NCBI RefSeq assembly: GCF_900143235.1
Contig: NZ_FRDF01000003.1
Coordinates: 40,001 to 104,000 of the forward strand
From: Erythrobacter sanguineus
Lineage (GTDB): Bacteria > Pseudomonadota > Alphaproteobacteria > Sphingomonadales > Sphingomonadaceae
DNA: 64,000 bases
Direction of reading: 5' to 3'
The position numbers and the translations under genes were made by a program. The notes under the pieces were generated by a model that had not been told where the DNA came from, made no database searches, and saw only the letters and a list, made by a program, of their open reading frames with translations. Below are positions 54,640-62,742 of the stretch, piece by piece (position 1 is the first letter of the stretch; the number at the start of each line of letters is the position of its first letter).

Positions 54640-54689
54640 GTTCAGAATTCACTTGACATTTCTGAACAATTATGATATAATATATCATA
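54640..54689 (+). promoter_or_regulatory. Consensus sigma-70 promoter embedded in two palindromic operators
   Basis: TTGACA at 54653-54658 and TATAAT at 54676-54681 with a 17-base spacer match the consensus perfectly. GTTCAGAA (54640-54647) and TTCTGAAC (54660-54667) form an inverted repeat around the -35 box. TATGATAT and ATATCATA (54671-54678, 54682-54689) form another over the -10 box. A very strong promoter with such operators is normally silenced by a repressor. It drives the alpA-like and polymerase genes. Confidence 0.8.
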
Positions 54690-54731
54690 GGAAGGGAGAG
54701 AAAACTCCTTTCCATTCACAAAACCATAGAG

Positions 54732-54791
54732 CCATTGCTCCGTTCGAAGCAGCCCGCTTTTGAACGGGGCTTTTCCTCGTCCAAGCAATGG
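54732..54791 (+). promoter_or_regulatory. Structured leader with terminator-like attenuator
   Basis: The leader can form a terminator, AGCCCG-CTTTTGAA-CGGGGCTTTTCC at about 54751-54776, with a T-run. It can also form a competing fold in which CCATTGCT (54732-54739) pairs perfectly with AGCAATGG (54784-54791) and CCGTTC (54740-54745) with GAACGG (54762-54767). The distal strand includes part of the GGAG ribosome-binding site of the next gene. This fits attenuation or translational control. Confidence 0.55.
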
Positions 54792-54798
54792 AGAAATA

Positions 54799-55041
54799 AT
54801 GCAGATTAGAACCACTCACCCAAATGCAAAGCCCAGCTTTTTCAACGATAAAGAAGTTGCCCGGAAACTCAGCTTGTCGCCGTCATGGGTAAGGGTGCAA
54901 AGGCACAAGCGTGCCAAGGGCTTGCCCCATATCTTGACGATCGACCCCCGATACATCGGCAGGTGCCCTCGGTATCTCGCCTCCGAGGTTGAAGAGTTTA
55001 TTGCGGCGATTGCTGCTCAAAATGGCGGAGAGGCTGCGTGA
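54799..55041 (+). CDS. AlpA/excisionase-like DNA-binding protein
   Basis: 80 residues from the ATG at 54799, behind GGAG. The segment FFNDKEVARKLSLSPSWVRVQRHKRAKGLP is a MerR/Xis-type winged-helix turn, followed by CPRYLASEVEEFIAAI, as in AlpA-like proteins that direct excision or regulate integrase. Its TGA overlaps the GTG start of the polymerase gene (GTGA), so they are coupled. Confidence 0.8.
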   Translation: MQIRTTHPNAKPSFFNDKEVARKLSLSPSWVRVQRHKRAKGLPHILTIDPRYIGRCPRYLASEVEEFIAAIAAQNGGEAA

Positions 55042-56441
55042 ACGCCTTTTCTCGCCCCGATACGACCCCCTTCGCCGCATTCGTTGATCAATCTAGCATC
55101 CAACCTGACGCCATTGAGGCACAGCGCGTACGAGCAAAAATTGAGCCATGCACACATGGAACATGGCTTGTTTCATCAATCGATCTTCGTAATCCGGAGG
55201 GCGATCTGCTGACCCGTGCCGTATTCGACAAGATCGAAGCGGCCAGGCAGGTTGGAAACCCGCGCAAGCGTCGCCAACCTGAGAGTGGCAAACTCAGGCA
55301 GGAAAGGCTTGTGCGTGCCATTCTTGCAAATGGTTTAGCATGCCGTTTTCATCGTGACCCGCCGCTAGTCGCCTATCGCAGAACTTCTGGCTTCTACGGC
55401 AAGGAACCGCGCTGGTTGTCCGCTAGGGCCTTGGCGCGGACCGTCGATCAAATGGCATCGCTTGGCCTCCTATACACGAGGCGAGGGAAATGGGGTGACG
55501 CATCGTCCACCTACAGCCTCTCTCATAGCCTTTTGGAGCTCTCCGAACAGGTTGGGGTGGTGCTGCATAGCTTGACGTCCAAACTGCCTTCAGAACGGCT
55601 TATAAGGCTGCGTGAGGCCAATGCGGGCGGACCAGAGATCACTTTCGAGCACAACCCTGAAACCGAAAGTTGGGCGAAGCAGCTTGCTGCCTACAATGCC
55701 TTCGTTGCCCGCCATAATTTGGCAATCGAGCCTTCAGAAATTGAGCTAGCTGGCTGGGTGAAAAAGGTCAACGACTCTCGGAACGAGGGTAAACCGAAAT
55801 TGGTCAAGCCTGAGCTCTTTAAGACTGACCTATACCGCATGTTCAACAACGCGTCCTTTACCCAGGGTGGGCGGCTGTATGGTGGCTGGTGGATTGGAGC
55901 TCCAAAGCATGTCAGGGCTAAGATCACTATCGACGGTAGGCCGACGGTCGAGGCGGATTACTCCGGTTGTGCCATTCGAATGCTCTATCACGAGAAGGGT
56001 ATCGATTATCGGGATGATCCATACGCCATCGCGCCTCTGGTTGCGTATGCCGAGGAGAATGGACTTGCGCCGGAACACTTTCGTGAAGGCGTAAAGCGGT
56101 TGATGCAGGCGTTGATAAATGGCGATGAAGGTGGAGCACCGGAGTTGGCAAGGATTGAAGGCTTCACATTCAAGCCATTTCTCAGGCGGGACGTACGGGC
56201 CATGATCGAGCAGGCGCATCCGCACATCGCCGACGCGTTCGGTGGCGGATCAGGCTTGAGATTGCAACGAGCGGATTCAGATTTGGCGCTTACCATAATC
56301 TCAAATTTGATGGAGAAGGGGATATTGGCACTTCCTATCCATGACTCATTCTTGGTTGCAAAAGAAAATAAAGACCAATTGATATTTGAAATGAATAATT
56401 CATATTTTAATAAATTTTGTTTTAATCCAGTGATTAATTAA
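55038..56441 (+). CDS. Divergent family A/T7-like polymerase of mobile elements (TV-Pol type)
   Basis: 467 residues from a GTG overlapping the previous stop. The C-terminal half has the three polymerase motifs in order. Motif A is EADYSGCAIRMLY (Asp307). Motif B has family A finger-helix spacing, R349-x3-K353 with N361-G362 at the Y-G position. Motif C is LPIHDSFLV (Asp436), with HDS as in T7 RNA polymerase. GGRLYGGWW (278-286) precedes motif A. The N-terminal half is not recognised. It probably copies the element or primes its replication. The last 20 codons are very AT-rich. Confidence 0.7.
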   Translation: MNAFSRPDTTPFAAFVDQSSIQPDAIEAQRVRAKIEPCTHGTWLVSSIDLRNPEGDLLTRAVFDKIEAARQVGNPRKRRQPESGKLRQERLVRAILANGLACRFHRDPPLVAYRRTSGFYGKEPRWLSARALARTVDQMASLGLLYTRRGKWGDASSTYSLSHSLLELSEQVGVVLHSLTSKLPSERLIRLREANAGGPEITFEHNPETESWAKQLAAYNAFVARHNLAIEPSEIELAGWVKKVNDSRNEGKPKLVKPELFKTDLYRMFNNASFTQGGRLYGGWWIGAPKHVRAKITIDGRPTVEADYSGCAIRMLYHEKGIDYRDDPYAIAPLVAYAEENGLAPEHFREGVKRLMQALINGDEGGAPELARIEGFTFKPFLRRDVRAMIEQAHPHIADAFGGGSGLRLQRADSDLALTIISNLMEKGILALPIHDSFLVAKENKDQLIFEMNNSYFNKFCFNPVIN

Positions 56442-56757
56442 ATAAATCATGACACCACCCATGGCCGACTTCAATAAACAGAAACATTAAGGCCAGTTCT
56501 GAGCCGCCTTGGGGCGCAAGAGTCTAGTGAATCCAGCCTGGATTACCAGTGTTGGCTATGCTGGAGCTTGCGTTCCCTTTGTATCTCTTGTTTAATCACG
56601 CGCTGCTGCTGATCGGGCGGAAAGCGGCAGTCTGCAAAGCGCCGCCCAGAGTCCGCGTGATCGATTGCCAGATTGCCAAGATCACCGAAAATGGCGGGTT
56701 TCGGGCTGGTTCAGGCAAAAAGATCGATGGCTGAGAGCTGCCGACCCTAAAGCCGTC
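56442..56757. other. 316-base intergenic stretch, no supported gene
   Basis: It begins AT-rich directly after the polymerase stop and becomes mixed. One 61-codon frame (56549-56734) has no ribosome-binding site and no recognisable protein pattern. No tRNA, clear hairpin or repeat was found. Confidence 0.5.
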
Positions 56758-57543
56758 CTAAGGGAGCTCGGCAAGCTTGGCTGCGAATCTATGCTCGGAC
56801 AAACCAACCTTGACGACAATGGTCACAGGGCCTCGGCCCATCGCTTTGCGCAACTTCCGAGGAGGATCAAATGCCAAAATTCCGCTAGTTACCTCGCCTG
56901 GTTGCAAAGTCGTTTGCCTGAGCATTCCATTCAATGCCTCAATACCTGCGAGTTGCCGGACTTGAATCGCATTGAACGTTGCTTGGCTTTGTTCCGCCGC
57001 TGCTATTTGTTCATGCATAGCGAGAACCGGATCATAAGCTGAGTAGGTACCAAAGCCACTGAAGGAGGTGCCGTTGGACGTCGTACCGCTATAGTTAAAA
57101 CTCCCGCTTGTTTGGCCATTTGCCGAGCCGGCTGCCATTGCACCTGCAAACACAGCCAACGCTTGACGCCTCTTGACGTCTCGGCGGTGCCGCCCCTCAA
57201 GTTCTTCGGCGCTTAGCATAGTGAACCGGCCACCATCGGCATCTTCGATCCAGATGTTTTCGGGACTGACAAAGATAGAGGCTTCGCTGGTGTTGAGCAC
57301 AATCACGCGGAAAGTAGTTTGATTGTCCGGAAGCTGATCCTTTGAGTTGATGACACGGACTACGGTTTCCGGTGTTATACCATCGACATATTGAACTCCT
57401 TTGTTCCACGATACCGTTTGCCCTTGGGCGGAGTTGAAATTGAAATTATACTGGTCTTTCGCTTGAACCACTGGTGCGACAGTCAGGGCCGCGAAGGCGC
57501 AGGCCATCGCAGACACCGTCTTAAATGTGCTGGTGAAAGTCAT
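56758..57543 (-). CDS. Secreted protein of unknown function
   Basis: 261 residues with a clear signal peptide (MTFTSTFKTVSAMACAFAAL, cleavage after VVQA). The mature part has a beta-rich N-terminal domain (RVIVLNTSEASIFVSPENIWIED), a Ser/Gly/Thr-rich middle (NGQTSGSFNYSGTTSNGTSF) and a C-terminal region ending VVKVGLSEHRF. It resembles no family I can name. Within the element it is transcribed against the polymerase and towards it, and could be a surface or exclusion-type protein. Confidence 0.65.
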   Translation of the reverse strand: MTFTSTFKTVSAMACAFAALTVAPVVQAKDQYNFNFNSAQGQTVSWNKGVQYVDGITPETVVRVINSKDQLPDNQTTFRVIVLNTSEASIFVSPENIWIEDADGGRFTMLSAEELEGRHRRDVKRRQALAVFAGAMAAGSANGQTSGSFNYSGTTSNGTSFSGFGTYSAYDPVLAMHEQIAAAEQSQATFNAIQVRQLAGIEALNGMLRQTTLQPGEVTSGILAFDPPRKLRKAMGRGPVTIVVKVGLSEHRFAAKLAELP

Positions 57544-57599
57544 TTAGGCCTCCGTGCTTTAGTCGCGCTTAAGGTCACTCAGAAGCTTTAATATACTGT

Positions 57600-57932
57600 T
57601 TACTCGAATTTTCGTTGGCTGAAAGGTCGTCGCCCCCAGAGCCTTTGATCTGATCCACTCGATGCCTTGATAGTGGATGTTACGCCGTTTTTGTGAAGTG
57701 ACGCATAGCGACAGCCTTCATGACGATGCCAGAAGCAGCCATGAACCTCGATGGTGACCGGCCATTTCGGCAGAGTAATGTCGAGACGACGACGCAGCCG
57801 CTTGTTATGAACCTGGAGCCGGAAAGCCATTGCTTGTAATGTCTTGCGTAGCCTGATCTCGGGCTTCGTATCCTTGCAACGTATCCGGGCCATCATCCGA
57901 GACCTAATTTGCTTGTCCACCACAGCAGCCAC
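57600..57932 (-). CDS. vsr: Vsr-type very-short-patch endonuclease, C-terminally truncated
   Basis: 110 residues from a GTG at 57932. The N-terminal core is standard Vsr: SRMMARIRCKDTKPEIRLRK, the metal Asp in RRRLDITLP, and the HGCFWHRHEGCRYA motif with zinc and active-site His/Cys. Beyond CRYASLHKNG the family pattern (normally a further 35-45 residues with FW and RD positions) is lost, and the frame stops. Vsr nicks at T:G mismatches made by 5-methylcytosine deamination. It is divergent from the methyltransferase gene, with 68 bases between. It may be a decaying gene. Confidence 0.72.
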   Translation of the reverse strand: MAAVVDKQIRSRMMARIRCKDTKPEIRLRKTLQAMAFRLQVHNKRLRRRLDITLPKWPVTIEVHGCFWHRHEGCRYASLHKNGVTSTIKASSGSDQRLWGRRPFSQRKFE

Positions 57933-58000
57933 GTTGTGACTGCCCTTGCCTCCAGAACCTGGTATGTCGCCAGACTAGCTGAATTTGTGAGGAGCCGTCG

Positions 58001-59563
58001 TTGCCTTCGACCTATGGCGTGATTGATTTGTTTGCTGGACCTGGTGGTCTTGGCGAAGGATTTGCTGCGCTTGAGGTGGATTTGCATCACCCTTTCCGGA
58101 TCGGGATTTCGGTCGAGAAGGAAGCGTCGGCGCATAGGACGCTGACGCTTCGCGCCTTTCTCCGGGAATATCGAGAACGTCATGGGATCCTACCCGAAGA
58201 ATACATCGCCTTCCATGCTGGGGAGCGGGAGGAACCTGACTGGGAACAGGTTGATGCCGAAGCTTGGCTGCACGCATGTTCCGAGGCTCGCAAGCTTGAA
58301 CTCGGAACGGAACAGGCAGCGCAAGAGATCGATCTCGCAATCGACCTCATCAGACTGGCATACGCCGAGACCATTCTGATCGGCGGTCCGCCCTGTCAGG
58401 CGTATTCGTTGGTCGGTCGGGCCCGGTCAAAGGGCAAGAAGGACTATGTGCCTGAACAGGATGAGCGGCACTTCCTTTTCAGAGAGTATATCCGCGTGCT
58501 CGATCGGCTTCGTCCTGCGATCTTCGTCATGGAAAACGTCAAGGGCATGCTCTCCGCCATGGTGAAAGACCAGCGCGTGTTCGAGATGCTCTTGGGGGAC
58601 CTCGCTTCGCTGGGGCACGAGGGTAAGGCGCTGTATGAGCTTAGGGCAATTTCTCTCGAGGGCGATCAGATCAAGCTGAAAGCAGCAAGGAATCCCCGTG
58701 ACTTCATTGTCAGGGCCGAGAATTTCGGTGTGCCCCAGAAGCGGCATCGCGTCATCATTGTTGGCATTCGCTCTGATCTAGCCGCCTGCGCAGTGGGTGC
58801 CTCGATCACGCTTCCCAGTCCGAGGGGCGCAAGAGTTGAACAAGCAATCGGAGGCCTTGCTTCTCTGAGGAGTGGGATAAGTCCACAAAAGTTTGACGGC
58901 ACCGAGGCGTGGTCAAAGACTGTTTTGAAGGCTGCCGAATTTTTGGCCAAACTTGCCAGTCAAGAGGGTGATTCGGACCTGGAGACGGCCCTTGAGGAGG
59001 CTGCAGCAAGAATGGATGAACAAGCTGCCACGGCCCGGACAAGCCGAATTCTTCCTGCCGAATACGGCAAGTCGAACGACCCGCTCATGCAGTGGTTGGA
59101 GAACGACGAGTTGCGAGCGCTCGCGCAGCACCAGACACGCGGTCATATGCAAAGCGACCTTGCCCGTTACCTTTTCGTGTCGGCCTTCGGTAGGGCCCAT
59201 GGCAGGAGTCCAAAGGCAAGCGAGTTTCCTTCCGAACTAGCCCCCGATCACGAGAATTGGGCATCTGGCAAGTTCGCCGATCGCTTCAGGGTCCAATTGG
59301 ACAATGAGCCGGCTACAACAGTTACGAGCCATATCTCGAAAGATGGACATTACTTCATCCATCCGGATCCTGCTCAGTGCAGGAGCCTGACCGTCCGTGA
59401 GGCCGCGCGACTTCAGACCTTTCCTGATGACTATCTGTTCCTGGGTAATCGCACGCAACAATACGTGCAGGTTGGCAATGCGGTGCCGCCCTACCTTGCA
59501 TTCCAGATTGCCCGGCTGCTGCATGCTGCACTTGAGGCCAGTTCAGTTGCCGCGGATCCATAA
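58001..59563 (+). CDS. DNA (cytosine-5)-methyltransferase
   Basis: 520 residues from a TTG start six bases after GAGGAG. All main C5-methylase motifs are in canonical order: I VIDLFAGPGGLGEGF (9-21), IV GGPPCQAYS with catalytic Cys132, VI FVMENVKGM (178-180 ENV), VIII QKRHRVIIVG (246-255), a target-recognition region of about 200 residues, IX SLTVREAARLQTFPDDY and X QVGNAVPP (492-497). The TRD does not reveal the recognition site. With Vsr it forms a familiar pair; its partner nuclease is not identified here. Confidence 0.95.
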   Translation: MPSTYGVIDLFAGPGGLGEGFAALEVDLHHPFRIGISVEKEASAHRTLTLRAFLREYRERHGILPEEYIAFHAGEREEPDWEQVDAEAWLHACSEARKLELGTEQAAQEIDLAIDLIRLAYAETILIGGPPCQAYSLVGRARSKGKKDYVPEQDERHFLFREYIRVLDRLRPAIFVMENVKGMLSAMVKDQRVFEMLLGDLASLGHEGKALYELRAISLEGDQIKLKAARNPRDFIVRAENFGVPQKRHRVIIVGIRSDLAACAVGASITLPSPRGARVEQAIGGLASLRSGISPQKFDGTEAWSKTVLKAAEFLAKLASQEGDSDLETALEEAAARMDEQAATARTSRILPAEYGKSNDPLMQWLENDELRALAQHQTRGHMQSDLARYLFVSAFGRAHGRSPKASEFPSELAPDHENWASGKFADRFRVQLDNEPATTVTSHISKDGHYFIHPDPAQCRSLTVREAARLQTFPDDYLFLGNRTQQYVQVGNAVPPYLAFQIARLLHAALEASSVAADP

Positions 59564-59738
59564 GCAGGCGAAGAGGCGGGATTTGCTTTTTCTTAATTAT
59601 TGCAAAGCATTAAATTCAAATTGTCGTATGTTCCGGGCCCAATCGCTGCGAGCAAGATATGCACATTTGCAAAATGTTTATCATATGTGTTGAAAATATC
59701 GCCAAAATATGATCTATTGCGATCAGTGGAGGCGAATT

Positions 59739-59960
59739 ATGTCGGAAAAGCGTCAAAAATTTATACGATTGGCTGAAAACAGAGTGAACAAGGCGCTCAA
59801 GGATATCCAGTTGGTTGGAAATCTTTGTAACAGAAATGCGTATGAGTACACTGACGATGATGTGCGGAAGATGTTCCGCGCGCTTCAGGAGGCGCTCGAG
59901 TCCTCGAGAAAGCGCTTTGCCGAAAGCGGGACGCAAGCCCGTGGTGAATTCAAGCTCTGA
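59739..59960 (+). CDS. Small charged helical protein, first gene of the GHKL operon
   Basis: 73 residues from the ATG at 59739, seven bases after GGAGG, preceded by an AT-rich region (59573-59738) that probably holds the operon promoter. The sequence is nearly all helix, with basic and acidic faces (MSEKRQKFIRLAENRVNKAL, then DDDVRKMFRALQEALESSRKRF). No family is recognised. The gap to the next start is three bases, so it is likely a stoichiometric partner or regulator of the ATPase. Confidence 0.7.
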   Translation: MSEKRQKFIRLAENRVNKALKDIQLVGNLCNRNAYEYTDDDVRKMFRALQEALESSRKRFAESGTQARGEFKL

Positions 59961-59963
59961 TGG

Positions 59964-61928
59964 GTGAACTGCTTCATGTGGGTATTTCCAAAATCCGGTC
60001 CCTTTGACAGCAATCGAAAATCGAAGCTGGACGAATTTTTCAGCGCGCAGAATGCAGCGACTTCGGTCGTTAGAGAGGCAATTCAGAACTCACTGGATGC
60101 AAAGAGAGACGACCATGATGGTCCGGTGCACGTAAGGTTCTCCCTTTCTCAACATGGTTGGGATGAGATCGAGCCTTTTGCATCAACCCAAGACGATGGC
60201 CTCAACCTCAACGATCACGCCAACTGCGACGATCTTGGTCGATACGCAGAAGATCACGAAGGTAAGCTCATTCGATGTTTGGCAATCGAGGATTACGGTA
60301 CGAAAGGCCTGACGGGCTCAATCGACAAGGATAAGGCGCTTTCGGGCAGCAACTTCGTCGGGTTCTGGTGGAACGAGGGGATAACCGGGAAGGGCAAGGG
60401 CACGCTGGGTAACCATGGCGTCGGCAAGACGACACTCACGCGGGTTTCGGGCATGTCCACATTCTGGGCAATCACGAAGCGCCATGATGACAATCAATCA
60501 TTCATGATCGGTTTCTCCAACCTTCCTTTCCACCAGCTTTGCGGCTGCAGCTATCTAGGTTACGGTAGGTTCGGTAAGACCGCAGATGATGGCAAGAGGT
60601 TCCTTCCCCTCGACGACAATGGAACGATTGACTCATTCTCCAATACCTTTGGGCTGGACCGAAAGGATTACGGTCTCTCGGTACTGATACCAGCCGTGCA
60701 TTCCAGCATTGGGCATGACGCCATGCTGGAGGCGGTGCTTGAGGATTATTACTGGCCGATTCTCCGCGGCAACCTCACTGTATCAATCCGCGATGTCGTC
60801 TCCGGTCATCAAACGCATGTCTCGGTCGACACTATCGATGGCGCAATCATTGCCTTGAAGGACAAGTTGAAGGCGGAAAAGCTCACTCTGCTAATTGAAC
60901 GTGCTCGCTCCGTGATGGTGATGAAGGAGGGGCACCAGAACTATTTTCCGGGTATTCAGCCAATTGTTGATGGAGTGGAGGAGAGCGACAAGCGAGCCAC
61001 GCTTAAGGCATCTTGCTTCACCGTCGACAATCTCAATCTGATTAAATCCTCCTTCGAAAAGGGTGAAATGGTTGGCGCCCAGTTCAGCGTGGAGCTGGTG
61101 CCATTGGTTGGCCAGTCCGTTACTGGTGTCTTTGAGGTGTTCCTTCAGGCGGCGACGGAAAGCAGTCGCAATGGAGCCACTCAGTTCATCCGTAATGGCA
61201 TTATCATCTCCGATCAGCGAGACAACATAACCGGGAGTTTCGGGAGTTGCTTCGTGATCGTCGAGGACCGTGAAATGTCCGATTATCTTGGACTTGCCGA
61301 GGGGCCTGCTCACACGAAATGGCTCCTTGGCAAGCTGAACGAACAAAAGAAGTTCAAATCGGATTGGCCACTTCGCTTTGTAATGGATGCGGCAAGGGAA
61401 CTCTATCGCATCCTCGTGGGTGAGGACGAAGAAAAAGAAAAGCTTGAGAATTTTGCCGCTGATATCTTCTCGATCAGTAAGCCGTCGAGCGATCCTGGAA
61501 AGAGCACAACCAAAAATAAAGGCAAGAAGACAGACAAGCCCACGCCACCAAAACCCGAACGCTCGGCTGAGCTTGTGAGGGTGGAAAGAGAGCCAGCGAA
61601 GACCGGTTTTGCCATCGTGCCCGTAAAGGACATTGACGAGCTTATGAAGGAAGAAGGTCTTGTCTTTCCTCTCACGATCAAGCTCAAAGCTGCCTATCTG
61701 TCGGTCGGCGGGAATGCGCGGTCTTTCAAGGACTACTCCTCGATCGACTTTGATTTCGCCGAAACAATTGAGGTAGAGGCCTCACCACTCGGTGCAACCA
61801 AGATATGCGCTCGCTCGGGGAACAAGCTCGAAATCGAAGTGCTGGCTTCCGAGTTCGAGGTGGTCGTGAGCGGCTTTGACAAGCATCGTGACCTCCTGAT
61901 TAAGACCGACCTTAAGGTAGGAGGGTGA
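59964..61928 (+). CDS. GHKL (MutL/MORC/Hsp90-like) ATPase
   Basis: 654 residues from a GTG at 59964 (ATG at 59976 is an alternative). The Bergerat ATP fold is intact: N-box VREAIQNSLDAK (E38, N42, D45), LAIEDYGTKGL (D110, G112, G115) and GTLGNHGVGKTTLTRVS (146-155). A transducer-like domain with FIRNGIIISDQRDN, a Lys/Pro-rich linker (about 510-535) and a beta-rich C-terminal domain follow. Such ATPases act as nucleotide-gated clamps on DNA. MutL-like members are known in predicted restriction-modification operons. This is the largest protein of the module. Confidence 0.85.
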   Translation: MNCFMWVFPKSGPFDSNRKSKLDEFFSAQNAATSVVREAIQNSLDAKRDDHDGPVHVRFSLSQHGWDEIEPFASTQDDGLNLNDHANCDDLGRYAEDHEGKLIRCLAIEDYGTKGLTGSIDKDKALSGSNFVGFWWNEGITGKGKGTLGNHGVGKTTLTRVSGMSTFWAITKRHDDNQSFMIGFSNLPFHQLCGCSYLGYGRFGKTADDGKRFLPLDDNGTIDSFSNTFGLDRKDYGLSVLIPAVHSSIGHDAMLEAVLEDYYWPILRGNLTVSIRDVVSGHQTHVSVDTIDGAIIALKDKLKAEKLTLLIERARSVMVMKEGHQNYFPGIQPIVDGVEESDKRATLKASCFTVDNLNLIKSSFEKGEMVGAQFSVELVPLVGQSVTGVFEVFLQAATESSRNGATQFIRNGIIISDQRDNITGSFGSCFVIVEDREMSDYLGLAEGPAHTKWLLGKLNEQKKFKSDWPLRFVMDAARELYRILVGEDEEKEKLENFAADIFSISKPSSDPGKSTTKNKGKKTDKPTPPKPERSAELVRVEREPAKTGFAIVPVKDIDELMKEEGLVFPLTIKLKAAYLSVGGNARSFKDYSSIDFDFAETIEVEASPLGATKICARSGNKLEIEVLASEFEVVVSGFDKHRDLLIKTDLKVGG

Positions 61929-61931
61929 TCG

Positions 61932-62741
61932 ATGGCAGTCCGCACAACTTTTGTAGACAAGTGGAATTACACTAACCGCAAGCGGATCAAGCAGAAACCC
62001 GAGCTATTCTTCGTGGAGCAGATCAGTCGTACTTCCGACACGGTCACTCTGAAGGTCCAATGGGATGAGGCTGGTATTCTCAAGGAGACTCGAGTTGACC
62101 CAGCTGCGAAACGGGTGCTCGTCCTCGATGTTCTTTTCCTTGGGAACACGCAACGGCTCGAGCTGCCTTCGGGCGGAGCAGCCCAGGAATTCGTTCTCGA
62201 GGAATGTCCCGATAATGTGGTCTTGGAATTTCGTCTCAAGCTGGTTTCCAAGGAAGAGGAAACTCAAGGCGTACTGCTGGCAGCGACCTCGCCTTTCAAT
62301 CTGAAGACTGGCTCGGGTCCCAATGAAGGATCTCTCGTTACGAGTGGGTTCTTAGATCTAAACAAGTCGGATAGCCTAGGGTCGAGGATATGGGCGGTGA
62401 CTTGGCCTTCTGAGGGACCGATGATTTTCATTAACCGTTCATACTTCGAGAAATCGAAGGAAAGGCCCTACTTCGCGGCCCATGTGTTTCCAGAGATCCT
62501 GCGGGCGGTGATGACAGGCATATTGCTGAGAAACGATGATCTCGACCTGATCGAAGATCAGCCTCGAGCGGATGAATGGCTCACTTTTGTCGAGCAGGTT
62601 CTCGAGTTCCCTCTTCGCGGTGACGATGCCGAGCTCGAAGATGGGATCGAAGAGCGTCTGGAGCTTGTCGAAAAGATCGTAACGGCCTTTGCTGACAGGA
62701 AATGGCGGAATGGGAAAACCCTCCTTGAGGAGCTGATCTGA
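61932..62741 (+). CDS. Unrecognised protein of the GHKL operon
   Basis: 269 residues, starting three bases after the ATPase stop. The first half looks beta-rich (VTLKVQWDEAGILKETRVD, LVLDVLFLGN). The second half is helical and acidic (FFEILRAV-like helix VFPEILRAVMTGILL, then DDLDLIEDQPRADEW). I see no nuclease motif, no nucleotide-binding loop and no signal peptide. Tight spacing on both sides implies it works with the ATPase. Confidence 0.7.
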   Translation: MAVRTTFVDKWNYTNRKRIKQKPELFFVEQISRTSDTVTLKVQWDEAGILKETRVDPAAKRVLVLDVLFLGNTQRLELPSGGAAQEFVLEECPDNVVLEFRLKLVSKEEETQGVLLAATSPFNLKTGSGPNEGSLVTSGFLDLNKSDSLGSRIWAVTWPSEGPMIFINRSYFEKSKERPYFAAHVFPEILRAVMTGILLRNDDLDLIEDQPRADEWLTFVEQVLEFPLRGDDAELEDGIEERLELVEKIVTAFADRKWRNGKTLLEELI

Positions 62742-62742
62742 C

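Noticed and set aside
56549..56734. A 61-codon frame between the polymerase and the secreted protein gene
   Set aside because: No ribosome-binding site, no family pattern, and it is flanked by non-coding-looking DNA.
57600..57660. A frameshift that might restore a normal Vsr C-terminus
   Set aside because: I translated the alternative frames of this stretch. None gives the expected FW/RD-containing helix, so a single frameshift does not explain the truncation.
57958..57962. A CCTGG site in the vsr-methyltransferase promoter region as possible self-methylation control
   Set aside because: The methylase's recognition site cannot be read from its sequence, and a single 5-mer is expected by chance.
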